In this document: piece by piece, positions 10,236 through 21,553 of the stretch | Layout of the letters: every line of letters begins with the position of its first letter | How positions within the stretch are numbered: position 1 is the stretch's first letter | NCBI GenBank assembly: GCA_963556255.1 | Contig: OY744613.1 | Location: 42,645,861-42,709,860, forward strand | Length of the DNA stretch: 64,000 bases | Direction: 5' to 3' | Source: Allolobophora icterica | Lineage: Eukaryota; Annelida; Clitellata; Crassiclitellata; Lumbricidae | Translations under genes and position numbers: made by a program | The notes under the pieces: model-generated | Database searches by the model: none | Seen by the model: only the letters and a program-made list of their open reading frames with translations | Told to the model about the DNA's origin: nothing

Positions 10236-10785
10236 ATAACTATCATTGATTTTAACAGATCTACGAACTCATTGTTTCCTTTCAGTCGAATATCCTTTTA
10301 ATTGTGTAAGTGGAAACAGGTCGCAATATTATAAATTTCATAAATTCAACTTAAGAAAAAGGGGACATGCTTTTGAATTACCGCACTTTAATACATTGCT
10401 ACATAAGAAATCCTTCATCATTCGCTCACTGTACAAGTATAAAAACTGGGTTAATGCTGGTTCTAGTACCTGTTCTGATATATCTAAACTGGCCCTTTTT
10501 GTAGACCATAGTAATGCTTATGTTCCTTAGAATGTAAGGCTTAGATCATAACTTTAGTTATAGATAGGCCTATGTATGTAAATAAGACACTATCGTTTAT
10601 TGTTTATAATTCTGTATAATGTATATGTATGTAAATAAGACATTATATAGAATTGCTTGTGTTTAAACTGTCTTACAGTGTTAGGCCCTACTGATATTGT
10701 GATCCTTTTGTATGTATTGTTGTAAAGTATGAGCGTTTGTCTTATACTAATAAAAGATTACTTACTTACTTACTTACTTATATTA
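10236..10785 (+). mobile_element. 3' end of a non-LTR retrotransposon
   Basis: The open frame to 10,530 encodes RSQYYKFHKFNLRKRGHAF and KKSFIIRSLYKYKNW. This is the C-terminal signature downstream of LINE reverse transcriptases, where a final Ser-Phe-x-x-Arg...Trp motif is typical. It ends in a 3' UTR with AATAAAAG and the tail (ACTT)n. 5'-truncated, as is usual. Confidence 0.6.
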
Positions 10786-10789
10786 ATAA

Positions 10790-11005
10790 TAATAATAATA
10801 ATAATATTTATTCTTTAATTAAGCGCCTGCAAACGCACTGCGCTGTACATGTACATGTTATGCGATAAATCTTAACTACTAACAGAACAGACAGCCTGCA
10901 ATACACGGCGCAAATGCAGCCTACAAAGCATGTCCGCCTATGGGACTCGATCTCTGTACCTCTCGCACTCTACGCCAGATGTTATCCAATGCGCTAAGTG
11001 ATTGT
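10790..11005 (-). repeat. tRNA-derived SINE, copy 1
   Basis: On the minus strand: A-box-like GTAGCGCATTGGATAAC region (partly lost at the 5' edge), B-box-like AGATCGAGTCC, and a tail running into (TTA)n at 10,790-10,812. Nearly identical over about 150 bp to the SINE at 60,258-60,410. Confidence 0.7.
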
Positions 11006-11022
11006 TAGAGGTTTACATAACG

Positions 11023-11691
11023 CAGAGGCGTAGAGACCGCCCTCCATACCCTCCGACCGGAGGGGGCCCCGCAAGGAAAGGGGCCCCTAAAAGTGGCAAA
11101 AATAACCGTGAACGGCGTGAAGTCATTATAATACAGTTTTGATACATAACATAATGCTATTGGCTACGTCGTCAGACTTCAGTTATCTGTTGGCTAGGGT
11201 TAGGGTTACCCTCAGTGGCGTCACGAGGAGGTGCGGGGGGGGGGTGCGGACCGCACCGGGTGACACCCTCAGAGGGGGTGACACCCAAGATGAGAAATGA
11301 TGAAATTTTTGGAAGATGAGGAATTCCTAAAAAAAGGTCATCACTTTTTAGGGGAGACGAATTTCTAAAAAAAGGTCATCACTTTTTTTGGAAACGAATT
11401 CCTAAAAAAAGTATCACTTTTCTTGGGAGACGAATTCCTAAAAAAGTCATCACTTTTTTGGGAAGACGAATTTCTAAAAAAAGGTCATCACTTTTTTAGG
11501 GTGACACCATGACTTTACCGCACCGGGTGACACCAGCCCTAGTGACGCCACTGGTTACCCTAACCCTGAAGGTCTATGTATACATAATATGAACCCTGAA
11601 TATTGTATATTACCGCATTCCAGTTTCCCCATTGTAAGGGGCCCCGGACATATGTTCGGAGGGGGCCACGTTCTTTGTTGCTACGGCTCTG
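11023..11691. mobile_element. hAT-like element (host of a nested element)
   Basis: Termini CAGAGGCGTAGAGAC / TTGCTACGGCTCTG, with a perfect 8-bp target duplication ACATAACG at 11,015-11,022 and 11,692-11,699. It carries paired GGGGCCCC blocks near both ends and no transposase. It is interrupted by the element at 11,213-11,553. Confidence 0.75.
11213..11553. mobile_element. Nested hAT-like MITE
   Basis: Termini CAGTGGCGTCACGAGG / CCTAGTGACGCCACTG, with a perfect 8-bp target duplication GTTACCCT on both sides. The interior is about five tandem copies of a roughly 40-bp unit containing GACGAATTCCTAAAAAA and GTCATCAC. Confidence 0.85.
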
Positions 11692-11699
11692 ACATAACG

Positions 11700-12300
11700 C
11701 CTACATCGCATCACACAAGCGGACCACATGGTCATTCTTGTGATCACTGAGCACTGTAGAACTGTTAATTTTTCTTGGTTTAAAATTCGTATCCGTCGTA
11801 ATCGCAATTCGTTGTTCACTTTAAACCAGATCAACTAACCGACTGTAAAATGTTATCGAAAATGATTATTCTTGCTCTATAACATTAAACATTTATCGAG
11901 GTACGATAATTCGATAAAATAGATAAGCACATCAAGAAGTATCCTAGATAAAATCAAATGTTGCTTTAAAGACAAAATACAAAACTGTTTAGGCATCTTG
12001 TTTTGTCTTCACTTCCAATTCGAAAATATTGCTTTCACTATTTGACCAGCCTCTTGCAGAGTTTTCACCATGGCTAATAATAAGGGAAGGTTTACTGTAA
12101 GTGAAGATATTGTTACTTATAGTTACCTTAGGTGGAAACTCATTACTCGTGTAAACAACCAAGTAGAAACTCAGGAACACAAGAAAATTTCAAGATTAAT
12201 TAAAAAGTAAGTAAAACTAAAGAGTGAGTAAAACTAAAGAGTAAAAATGACTGATCTCCAAGAAATCAGACCATCCCAGGTTTGCAGCCATCCAGAAATG
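11700..12300. other. No gene seen
   Basis: Unique-looking AT-rich DNA. Short open frames have no supporting features. Confidence 0.4.
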
Positions 12301-12314
12301 TGCCTTTGATTGTA

Positions 12315-12363
12315 TATTATAATTACTATTATTATTATTATCATCATCATTATTATCATTATT

Positions 12364-12394
<31 letters not shown>

Positions 12395-12550
12395 TTATTT
12401 ATGCCCAAAGTTGATATGATCCCTCAGGTGATAAAAAATTGTCCGGAGACAGCAAATTATTATTATTATTTATACCCAAAGTCGATATGATCCCTCAGGT
12501 GATTATTATTGTTGTTGTTGTTATTGTTGTCGTTGTTGTTGTTGTTGTTG
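12315..12550. repeat. ATT/GTT microsatellites with doubled 29-bp segment
   Basis: (ATT)n and (GTT)n flank two copies of CCCAAAGTNGATATGATCCC at about 12,402 and 12,478. Confidence 0.8.
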
Positions 12551-12552
12551 TC

Positions 12553-12690
12553 AAAGCCGTAGCCAGGATTTTGTTTTGGGAGTGGTTACTCGTCCTTGAG
12601 CAAGCCGACAAGCAACCGAGTTTTATTTTACATTATTTAATTTCGGGTGGTGTTTAAACACCCAAAACAACCCGCTAGCTACAGCCTTGG
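12553..12690. mobile_element. hAT-like MITE
   Basis: Degenerate inverted ends CAAAGCCGTAGCCAGG / GCTAGCTACAGCCTTG and a central palindrome GGTGTTTAAACACC. The flanking GTT/ATT microsatellite obscures the target duplication. Confidence 0.5.
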
Positions 12691-13108
12691 TTATTATTAT
12701 TATTATTACACATTATAGAGAGCTGTGACAAATTTAAGAAAAGTTCTAGACAATAAAATGAATATCAGAAATCAAATTCACAATTTTTATTTACGGATGT
12801 CTCCATCTTCCTTTCTGTACTTTCCTTTTCCGCCGATGTGTGAATTTATACGAAGAGCTCACACAACATATACTTTCCAAAAATTAAACCATAATAACTT
12901 TACTTAGATTTGAACATGGACTCCTGAAGTGACCAATTGACAATTGGGTAACCTCTCTAAGAAATTATTTGGTCCATCAAAACTTGCTCACAAGGAAGAC
13001 ATTGACACTTTTGGTATTTTCAATGTACCATTTCCACTATGGTCGGATTACAGAGTAAATAAAAAGTGATAAATGTACAAGTTTTGCTATTGTTTTTCTG
13101 TGTTGAAG

Positions 13109-14841
13109 ATCTGAAAATGGAAGCAAAAATCAGTAATCGTGAAGAGCGATTTACATGTGACTTTTGCAACAAAGGATTTGTATGGATTTGTCAACTGGCT
13201 CGCCATATAAGAACCCACACAGGAGAAAAGCCATACAAGTGTGATTTGTGCAACAAAACGTTTACACGTAGCAATAGTCTTCTGTCCCATTCAGCAAGAC
13301 ACACCGAAGAAAAGCCATACAAGTGCAGCTTGTGTCCTAAAACATATGCACATAGTCTACAGCTCAAAAGGCACATGAGAGCACACCCTGCAGAAAAGCC
13401 AAATAGGTGCAGTGTATGTCAGAAAGAATTTTTACAGAAGATTAGTTTGCAATACCATACAAGAATCCACACTGGTGAAAAACCATACAGTTGTGATTTG
13501 TGCCATAAATCATTTGGCCGGAAGAGCACTATGGAATACCATAAAAGAACCCATACGGGAGAAAAGCCATACAAGTGCAAGTTCTGCCATAAAGTATTTG
13601 CATGGAAGCATGTTCTGGTTTGCCATATAAGAACCCACACTGGAGACAATCCATACGTTTGCTGTTTTTGCTACAAAAAATTTGTGCATAGAAGCAGTTT
13701 GTTAAGCCATGCAAGAACCCATACTGGAGAAAAGCCATACGTGTGCTATTTTTGCTACAAAGCATTTGCACGTAGAAGCAATATGTTAAGCCACACAAGA
13801 ACCCATACTGGACACAAGCCATACGTGTGCTATTTTTGCTACAAAACATTTGCATATAGAGGCCATATGTTAAGCCATACAAGAACCCACACTGGACAAA
13901 ACCCATATGTATGCAATTTTTGCTACAAAACATTTGCATGTAGAAGCAGTTTGTTAAGCCATGTAAGAACCCATACTGGAGAAAAGCCATATGTGTGCAA
14001 TTTATGCAACAAAACATTTGCACATAGAAGCAGTTCGTTAAGCCATACAAGAACCCACACTGGTGAAAAACCATACAGTTGTGATTTGTGCCATAAATCA
14101 TTTGGCCGGAAGAGCACTATGGAATACCATAAAAGAAACCATACGGGAGAAAAGCCATACAAGTGCAAGTTCTGCCATAAAGTATTTGCATGGAAGCATG
14201 TTCTGGTTTGCCATATAAGAACCCACACTGGAGACAATCCATACGTTTGCTGTTTTTGCTACAAAAAATTTGTGCATAGAAGCAGCTTGTTAAGCCATGC
14301 AAGAACCCATACTGGAGAAAAGCCATATGTGTGCAATTTTTGCTACAAAACATTTGCACACAAAGGCAGTTTGTTAAGCCATACAAGAATCCATACTGGA
14401 GAAAAGCCATATGTGTGCAATATTTGCTACAAAACATTTGCACATCGAAGCAATTGGTTTTGCCATACAAGAACCCACACTGGTGACAAGTCATGTCATT
14501 TGAGTACTTCAGATGTAAAAGTGAGCATAAATGCTGAAGTTGACAACTGTGTGGATGGGAAAGTGTTGTCAACATCAGATGACTTACCCGACATATCTTC
14601 GAAGCAATGTATAAACCGAAATCCAGATGGAATGGATGATTTCATTTTGAAACCGTATGGCTGTGGATTTTGCGATGAAGTGTATGAAATGGAAAAGACA
14701 TTTTTGGACCATTCTAATAATCACTATAGTGATGCTCCCCACAGGGACACTTTTCTTGAACTATTTGAAATGCGTCTGTTGACTTACCTTCCACGAACAA
14801 GGAAAGGACAAGAACAAGTATCTCATGTAGCAGATAATTGA
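13109..14841 (+). CDS. C2H2 zinc-finger protein, 16 tandem fingers plus C-terminal module (ZNF copy 1)
   Basis: An exon acceptor (tttttctgtgttgaag) ends at 13,108. The likely start is ATG 13,117, giving 574 residues; an upstream in-frame ATG at 13,066 lies in the presumed intron. Sixteen classical C2H2 fingers (C-x2-C-x12-H-x3-H) in 28-residue steps joined by TGEKP-type linkers run from about residue 12 to 470. The predicted role is sequence-specific nuclear DNA binding. Variant linkers TGDNP, TGHKP and TGQNP occur. Fingers 5-7 and 12-14 are nearly identical at the DNA level, 588 bp (seven fingers) apart. After a spacer of about 45 residues comes a separate module, YGCGFCDEVYEMEKTF, then HSNNHY and DTFLELFEMRLL, shared with the other copies here. 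There is no KRAB, SCAN or BTB domain. No mutations break the frame, so this is probably a functional gene. Orthology unknown. Confidence 0.85.
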
Positions 14842-15120
14842 TTCGAGTATATTGAACAGTTTATTGCATAGCCTCTATGAGCAGAAAACTCATTTATGCA
14901 AGAACAAGCCATTAGAAGTTTAGTTGGCCACTGGATCACATTCTGCTATAATAAATGTTCTGATTGTTGCAAAGAAATAGATTCTTTGACAGTTCTGCTG
15001 AAGTTGATGTACAGTAACATTTAATTTACTTCAGAGCAATTGTACGTATTCACTACAATCAGGGCATCCATATGGATTTGGTTGACAGTGGGGCAATATA
15101 TAGGGAGTGTAAATTGGTAA
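14842..15120 (+). other. Presumed 3' UTR and spacer of ZNF copy 1
   Basis: AT-rich, no open frame of note. Confidence 0.35.
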
Positions 15121-15124
15121 ACGT

Positions 15125-15450
15125 GTTGAATCCATACTGGACATCCCAGAGGGAAACCATACCATGCCAGTTATGCCAGAAAACGTTTTCATGCAACTCA
15201 TGCAGAGAAGTCATATGAGAAGCCCACTCTAGAGAGAAATCATTTCTGTGTCAGATTTGTTAAACAACATTTTTCAGATATTCAGATGCACAAAATTAGA
15301 ATCCATACTAGAGAGAAAGCATATCAATGCGATTTATGCTCGAAAGCATTCTCACTCCAATTTTATCTCAAGATTCATCAGAGATTCATACTGGAGATAA
15401 ACCATTCCAATACCAGCCATGTCCAAAAAATGTTCACTTACCGTTGTAGA
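15125..15450 (+). pseudogene. Degenerate zinc-finger fragment
   Basis: Broken finger sequence in shifting frames. One well-preserved finger reads YQCDLCSKAFSLQFYLKIH near 15,325-15,385, preceded by RIHTREKA. Earlier remnants (RIHTG, then SYARKRFHATHAEKS) lack cysteines. Stops and frameshifts interrupt it throughout. Probably the relic of an older zinc-finger gene or of extra fingers of ZNF copy 1. Confidence 0.75.
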
Positions 15451-16805
15451 TACAGGAAAAAGTAAAGTAATGTGGCAGCCATAACTGGTAGCAGATGGTG
15501 ATTCAAAAAGATAGAGATTTTTGTTACTAACGAGACAACAATTCAATTGATATGCAAACTGAATAGTTCAACGGGAATAAATTAAAGTAACATGGATTAA
15601 CAGTAAGCTTGAATATATGACATTGTATGGGTCAGGTTTACTTTGCCTATCTTTACTGTCTATCTTTACTGTGCAGATAACCATTGGATCACTTGAAACT
15701 ACGAGATGAGAGATTCTTCTGCAGTAATACTTTGCTGTCATACTCTACGAAAGTCTCACGAATCGGTGATTACACAGTTCAGTTTCAGACAATTGTTTGA
15801 TTTCACTGACGAAGATGAAATAGCTACGACATTGCACCAACTACCAAAACGTCTATCATGATCTCTTAAGAAGAACGCCTATAGTGTCTGCTAACACTAG
15901 ACATGTCTGCTAATACCAAACACGCAGTCTAAGTTGCTGGCGTTAGGCCTACTCTTAACCACTGATCACTCTTATGACTTCCTGACTGACTGCCTACTCT
16001 CTCTTCTGACTGACCCTACTGGATTATGTATCCTAAGTTATTCTGAGGTCTGGGGTAAAGGTGTACTTCTGATTGGTCCATCCACCCTATTGGACTTTAC
16101 CAGGGATCCCTCGATTGACGTTAGCTAAACTACGGGAAGGTCGTCCTTAATCTAACCTTACCTTATTATACTTAGCCAATGAAATAACTTCCACTGCGGA
16201 TGGATGATCTTTCCCGTTGTTTCTGGAATGTGCATTTATTATTCTGGACTTGTCTACTTATCTTCTGACGATTGAAATGAATGCTCATTAATGTAGCTTA
16301 ATTACCTTCTGCTTGACCAGAAGCTGGACAGATGGACTCAGTTAATCTTAATCTAGCGATGTCATCACCTCGAATCCTATTACCAATCTCCTGTAGCTAT
16401 CCCGGAGCCTCAGAGTCTAGAAACTTATCTGACTTCTACAATTAACTTGCATACCAAAAATAACTCTGATATATGCATGCTTTCTTGTGCATCTATTTCC
16501 TTTCTGTTGCATTGCAAACATTTCATTAGTTTTTGTGATATCAGCAACCTCTTAGAGTTAAAATAATGGTTAATTTCCGTTAGTTTAGATAAATTCACTT
16601 TAAGTAATATAGTGTTGTATAACATGGCCAATAATTATTACAAACAGTGAAGAACTTACAACACAGTTGCAAGAAATATTCAACGAAATATTCAGATGTT
16701 TTATACGTGGGAAATTTTAGATGAAAACATGCATACTGGAATATTAAAATATCCAAAAAAATATAAATGTTAGATGGAAATAAATGGAGCATAATTATCC
16801 AGTGA
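15451..16805. other. No gene recognised
   Basis: Contains no long open frame, RNA gene or clear repeat that I can support. Confidence 0.4.
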
Positions 16806-16806
16806 G

Positions 16807-18545
16807 AAGTAAGTAAGTGAGTAAGTAGCCTTTATTTTCATATGACAAGCGCACATGCATTACATGTATACATACAGTGATTACATACATTTTGAAAACA
16901 AAACTATAACAGGAGCAGCTTATAAAGTCACACATTTACAACTAGATATAATTAAAGATACATCGATTAACAAGTCTGCTTTTAAACAATTTAGATTTAA
17001 CAAGAGGCAGCATGAAAGGATGTCCTCTTGCAAAGTATGAGTACTTGTCCTCACGAGTAGGTGGCAAGAGCTGATGAATGCAGTGGCCAAAGTACTGCGA
17101 TTTCTGGAAGAGCTTCCTGTCTGCTCGAGCAATCAGCTCTTCTGCAGTATGGGCCTTCTCACATAAAATTTTGTATTTTGCCATCTGCGGGCCTATTTCA
17201 GAGCTGCATTAATGTGCACAACGTCATGTGAGGTGAGAAATCCAGCGTAGGCAGGTAAAGCATGCATGATTCTTGAAATAACAATCGCCTGAAAAATGAC
17301 GTTGAGCTTCGAGATATACATGCTGCCTTAACTGGTTGAGAAGGAAATACCGCTGGTTTATTAGACTGCGAATGTAGTAAATATGGTTTGAAAAAGAAAG
17401 GTTTGACTGTAGGCCTAGAATGATTCCAAGCAGCTTGACACTTAGTCTAGGCGTATCCAGCTGCTCAATACCGAGTAGGGACAGACAGTGGTCTGAAGGA
17501 CGTTCAATACCAGGCCGCCTGAAAATTATTTCCTTGGTTTTGGAGATATAAATGCTTAGCTTATTTAGTGTGGCCCACAGCTTAATGTTGTCAAATTATT
17601 CTGCACTGAGCCCAATGCTTGCAGTTTCGGGATTCAGTAGACAAGTCATCAGCATATTTACACAGGTGGTGTTCGTCACATAGAGTGCAGAGAGCTGCAA
17701 TGAATATAATGAACAGAACAGACCCGACCCCAGATCCTTGCACAATACTTTGAGTAATTGGCAACCAGTTGGAGTTGAAAGTGAGTGATGAAGAAAGGGA
17801 CTTGGGAGTGATTATGCACAAGAGTGCAAAACCTTCAAGGCAATGTGCTGAAGCAGCAAAAAAGGCTAATTCAACTTTAGGTATGATAAAAAGGACAATA
17901 GTCACCAGAGACAAAGATATAATAATAAGGTTGTACAAATCACTGGTTAGGCCACAGTTGGAATACTGCATCCAGGTATGGAATCCATACCTGAAACAGG
18001 ACATGGAAAAACTGGAGAAAGTACAAAGAAGAGCTACGAAAATGATTTGGGGCTACAAGGATCTGAGCTATGAAGAAAGGTTGAAAAGGTGTGGACTAAC
18101 AACATTGGAGAAAAGGAGGAGCAGAGGAGATCTGATTGAAGCTTATAAGATTATCACTGGAAAGGAAGCACTGCAGTGGGAGAGGTTCTTTGAATTAGCA
18201 CCGAACAGGGCAACTCGGGGACACAGGTATAAATTATTTAAGAGGCCGAAGGGAACATTAGGGCAGAAATTCTTTAGTGCAAGAGTTGTAGACCTGTGGA
18301 ATGGTTTGGACGATAGTACTGTCTCAGTGGACACTATAACAGCTTTTAAGAAGAAGCTAGGAAAATTGGGCTATTAAGAGTTCGAGGTAAATTTGCAGTG
18401 GTTCTAACACAGACTACACGTCTTCTGAACCACTTAAAACCCTTGTTATGTTATGTTATGTTATAGTTTTCCGTCTAATTTAACAGCCTGCGTTCGACCG
18501 CTTAAGAAACTAGCTATTTTAGTGCTTCTGTAAGTGTTTCAGCCT
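16807..18545 (-). mobile_element. LINE relic, split by a second LINE
   Basis: Minus-strand non-LTR element ending in (ACTT)n at 16,807-16,830. In order on the minus strand: FLSGRTQAVKLDGK (18,467-18,530), then after the insertion NWLPITQS, IVQGSGVGSVLF and KYADD (RT catalytic region, 17,600-17,770). Next come LWATLNKLSIYISKTKEIIF in another frame (about 17,500-17,585), and a C-terminal part with HQLLPPTRE and FMLPLVKSKLFKSR (16,940-17,185). Several frameshifts; inactive. The LLPP-type C-terminus is shared with the fragment at 51.0 kb. Confidence 0.8.
17769..18466 (+). mobile_element. 5'-truncated LINE inserted in the opposite-strand LINE
   Basis: Open frame of about 200 residues to 18,377, the part after the RT catalytic core: SDEERDLGVIMHKSAKPS, LYKSLVRPQLEYCIQVW, LEKVQRRATKMIWG, FFSARVVDLWNGLDD. 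These motifs are standard for CR1/Jockey-type elements. The 3' tail (TTATG)n ends at 18,466. The frame is intact, so the insertion is relatively young. A short AGTT duplication may mark the target site. Confidence 0.85.
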
Positions 18546-18599
18546 TCCATGCCTCATCATCCGATTCCTGTTTTTCAGTAAACTTTGTCAGTCTCATTC

Positions 18600-19200
18600 A
18601 AAATTGCTTGTGTGGATTCTGCAAAATGAGAAACTCCTTAATAGCAATTGACCCAAAGAAATAATCTAAAAAATTACACGCACAGAAATAACGTTTACGA
18701 TTCATTGATTCATTCGCAAGAGGGATGAGCATAATTTAATCCAACTTCTATTTAATGTAATCTTAGTTCAGTAATGTTAAACGCCATTTTGAAGATTGAA
18801 AAAAATTGGCGATTCGCGACCGCCATATCGTTGCTACACTTTTAATATTGTGAGTTATTCCCGACTGTTTAATAAATCGACAGTATATCGGTGAATTCGA
18901 CTTAGGTTACTTTTTCTGAACTCTAACGCGCGTACGGTAATCTTAAAGGTACGCGAGGGTCGGTTAGGGTCAGGGTAAGCGTCGCGAGGGTCGGTTAGGG
19001 GTTAGGGTCAGTGTAGCGTATGTATTTGTGCGACTAAACAAGCTATACCTTCGAGTGGAAGCTGGATTTAAAAATTCAGGGCTAGAGTTAGGTACCCCGA
19101 TTGTACATGTTCGCCGTTGTGTGTTTTTTTAGAACCTTGACTCGCTGACAGAGAGGAGAGCTCTGCTGCCAAATGTAATAATTATTAACTTGAGGCATAA
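18600..19200 (+). repeat. Duplicated upstream segment of ZNF copy 2, with an inverted portion
   Basis: CGCAAGAGGGATGAGCATAA through GTTATTCCCGACTGTTTAAT matches 23,880-24,050 and 32,640-32,790. Within it, 18,950-19,090 (GGTTAGGG-type words, then CTTCGAGTGGAAGCTGG) is inverted relative to 24,205-24,505. An acceptor plus AACCTTGACTCGCTG at 19,131 corresponds to the exon at 25,353. The coding exon found at 25,113 is missing here. Confidence 0.65.
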
Positions 19201-19204
19201 CAAG

Positions 19205-19300
19205 AAAATGGCAATTTATATCATATCATTTTCACATAAGGTCATCAAGACCTACATGGAAGAATCCACACTGGAAAAAAACCAAGCACCAATCGATGGT
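19205..19300 (+). pseudogene. Zinc-finger relic upstream of ZNF copy 2
   Basis: Damaged finger sequence (TCATTTTCACATAAGGTCAT, then ACCTACATGGAAGAATCC) equivalent to a finger of the SFSQKGHLDLHGRIH type, with an in-frame stop. Confidence 0.65.
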
Positions 19301-19885
19301 ACTGAGTAATTTTGAGTGAAAAACGCACTCAAGGTACCTACACAGTAACCGCCTCAGAGGAACATGCCAATGGCCATTATGATCTTCCTTCAATTTCAAA
19401 GTGTAAACTTTCATTATTTCCAGAATTTGCTCAAATTTTGAATGTATTCTACCTCAAAGTCTGTGATTCCAGGGTTAGTTTTCGATTCACTGGAAGAGTT
19501 TGCACAGTATTGGACAATTTTTGGAACGTTTCATCTATGACTGCTACAGATAGAATGAAAGGCCAGTCCTCATTAGCACCCAGCTGTGAAACACGTGTTG
19601 TATATAGCCAAGCCAGTTCGAACAACAACTGTTGGTTACAGAGAGGTTCTTGTTGACCTTCTTTCTATGAGTTACTGTCGTAGCAAAGAATCAAATCCCT
19701 GTTAACATTTACACTATCGATAACTGATGTCTTTGCATACTGAAAGAGTTCATTTGACTAGGTATCATTCTTCATCTGAGACACAGATCTGAACCAGGGA
19801 TTGTGAATGTACATCAACTGTCAATGATATAAGATCATTGAAGGTCTGTTCATAGAATATGAAAAATATTCATGCAACAAATGAT
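19300..19885 (+). other. Spacer shared with ZNF copy 3 region
   Basis: Similar to 25,490-25,840 (shared words TACCTACACAGTAACCG, AGGGTTAGT). No intact gene; probably duplicated intron or intergenic DNA. Confidence 0.45.
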
Positions 19886-20209
19886 AGCATGGAAATACAG
19901 TGAATGTGAATTTTGAGTGTATCAAAACGTTTCCAGAAAATAAATGCCTCCGCTCTCCATGCAAGAATAAGTACAATTTATGTAACAAAACGTGTGGAAA
20001 GATGTTTTCTGAAAGTACATACAAGTAGAAAGTGCAGAGAAAAGCTTTCAAATTTCAATTTATGTGAAAACGTATTTGCAGATTTGTGGTTGTAAAATCA
20101 CATGGGAACACTGCAAGCTGACGCTTATTATGTAAAATAAGTACTTGTAAGTGTGATTTTATGTGACAAAGCATTTGCATAAACTGATCAACTGAAACGT
20201 CGCACAAGA
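19886..20209 (+). pseudogene. Degenerate finger region just 5' of ZNF copy 2
   Basis: Frameshifted finger remnants (TACAATTTATGTAACAAAAC, TTATGTGACAAAGCATTTGC) with stops. They parallel 25,869-26,169 upstream of copy 3. Confidence 0.65.
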
Positions 20210-21553
20210 ATGCACCACGGAGAAAACCCTTACAAGTGCAATTTGTGCGACGAAACGTTTGTAGATATGTGGGACCTCTATTGCCATGACACAAGAAACC
20301 ACCCTGAAGAAAAACCATACAAATGCAATTTATGTCATAAAACATTTACATGTAAGTATGGTTTGGGCTTACATAGAAGAATCCACACTGGAGAAAAACC
20401 ATATCAGTGCATTGTTTGTCAAAAGGCATTTCCAGACTATAAGCATCTCAAACGTCATACAAGAACCCACACTGGAGAAAAACCATACAAATGCAATTTA
20501 TGCCATAAAACATTTGCAGGAAAGAGCAGTCTAAGATGCCATGTAAGAACCCACACTGGAGAAAAACCATATCAGTGCATTGTCTGTCAGAGGAAATTTG
20601 CAGACTATAAGCATCTGAAACGTCATACAAGTACCCACACTGGAGAAAAACCATACAAATGCAATTTATGCCATAAATCATTTTCACAGAAAGGTTATCT
20701 AGACCTACACGGAAGAACCCACACTGGAGAAAAACCATACAAATGCAATTTATGCCATAAATCATTTTCACAGAAGTGTTATCTAGACCTACATGGAAGA
20801 ACCCACACTGGAGAAAAACCACACAAATGCACTTTATGTCATAAATCATTTTCACAGAAGGGTAATCTAGACGTACATGGAAGAACCCACACAGGAGAGA
20901 AACCATACAAATGCAATTTGTGTAATAAGTCATTTTCAAGGAAAGGTCATCTAGACGAACATGGACGAACCCACACTGGAGAAAAACCATACAAATGCAA
21001 TTTGTGTGATAAATCATTTTCAAGGAAAAGTTGTCTAGCCGAACACAGAAAAGCCCACGCTAGAGAAAAGCCATTGAAGTGCAATGTATCTCTGAAGTCA
21101 TTTGCATGCAATGGCAATCTCAAAAGGCACGTGACAATGTGCAGTGGAGATTATTCATACAAATGCGTGTCGTGTAAAAATTTTGTTTCCACAAAAGAAT
21201 GTGGGTGTCAAAGGACTAAGTCAGGTGAGAGATTCCTCAGATTGACTGAAGATGACAACCATCTGTGTGGGAAGGAGTTGTCCTCCACAGAAACTACCAG
21301 CATACGAGATTTTTCACCTAGGTTGAGTATAAAGCCAGATTCAGGTGAAAAACAATTTTCTGATGATCAATTGGGTGCTTGTGTTAATTTTAGCCATTTT
21401 ATTTTCAGACCTTATGGTTGTGGAATGTGTGATGAAATGTTCGAAATCGAAAAGGAATTTATGGAACATTGTTTCCATCACTACGCTATTGCTCCTGGAA
21501 AAGATACTTTTCTTGAACTATTTGAAATGCACCTTTTGAGTTATTTTCCTTGA
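20210..21553 (+). CDS. C2H2 zinc-finger protein, about 10 good fingers plus C-terminal module (ZNF copy 2)
   Basis: 447 residues from ATG 20,210 (MHHGENPYKCN). An in-frame stop 12 codons upstream limits the start in this exon. Ten classical fingers follow, with TGEKP linkers; several are very similar (CHKSFSQKGYLDLHGRTH types), showing recent tandem growth. Two degenerate fingers come next (LKCNVSLKSF has lost its second Cys; YKCVSCKNF lacks His). A linker of about 85 residues leads to YGCGMCDEMFEIEKEFMEH, HHYAIAPGKDTFLELFE and a terminal FP. Predicted nuclear DNA-binding protein. The broken 5' fingers suggest the gene was once longer. The frame itself is intact. It is closest to copy 3, including the 3' UTR. 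Confidence 0.8.
   Translation: MHHGENPYKCNLCDETFVDMWDLYCHDTRNHPEEKPYKCNLCHKTFTCKYGLGLHRRIHTGEKPYQCIVCQKAFPDYKHLKRHTRTHTGEKPYKCNLCHKTFAGKSSLRCHVRTHTGEKPYQCIVCQRKFADYKHLKRHTSTHTGEKPYKCNLCHKSFSQKGYLDLHGRTHTGEKPYKCNLCHKSFSQKCYLDLHGRTHTGEKPHKCTLCHKSFSQKGNLDVHGRTHTGEKPYKCNLCNKSFSRKGHLDEHGRTHTGEKPYKCNLCDKSFSRKSCLAEHRKAHAREKPLKCNVSLKSFACNGNLKRHVTMCSGDYSYKCVSCKNFVSTKECGCQRTKSGERFLRLTEDDNHLCGKELSSTETTSIRDFSPRLSIKPDSGEKQFSDDQLGACVNFSHFIFRPYGCGMCDEMFEIEKEFMEHCFHHYAIAPGKDTFLELFEMHLLSYFP

Noticed and set aside
13419..14575. Long minus-strand frames across the zinc-finger genes
   Set aside because: Antisense shadows of periodic finger codons; the same effect is seen at 20,448-21,023 and 26,387-27,124.
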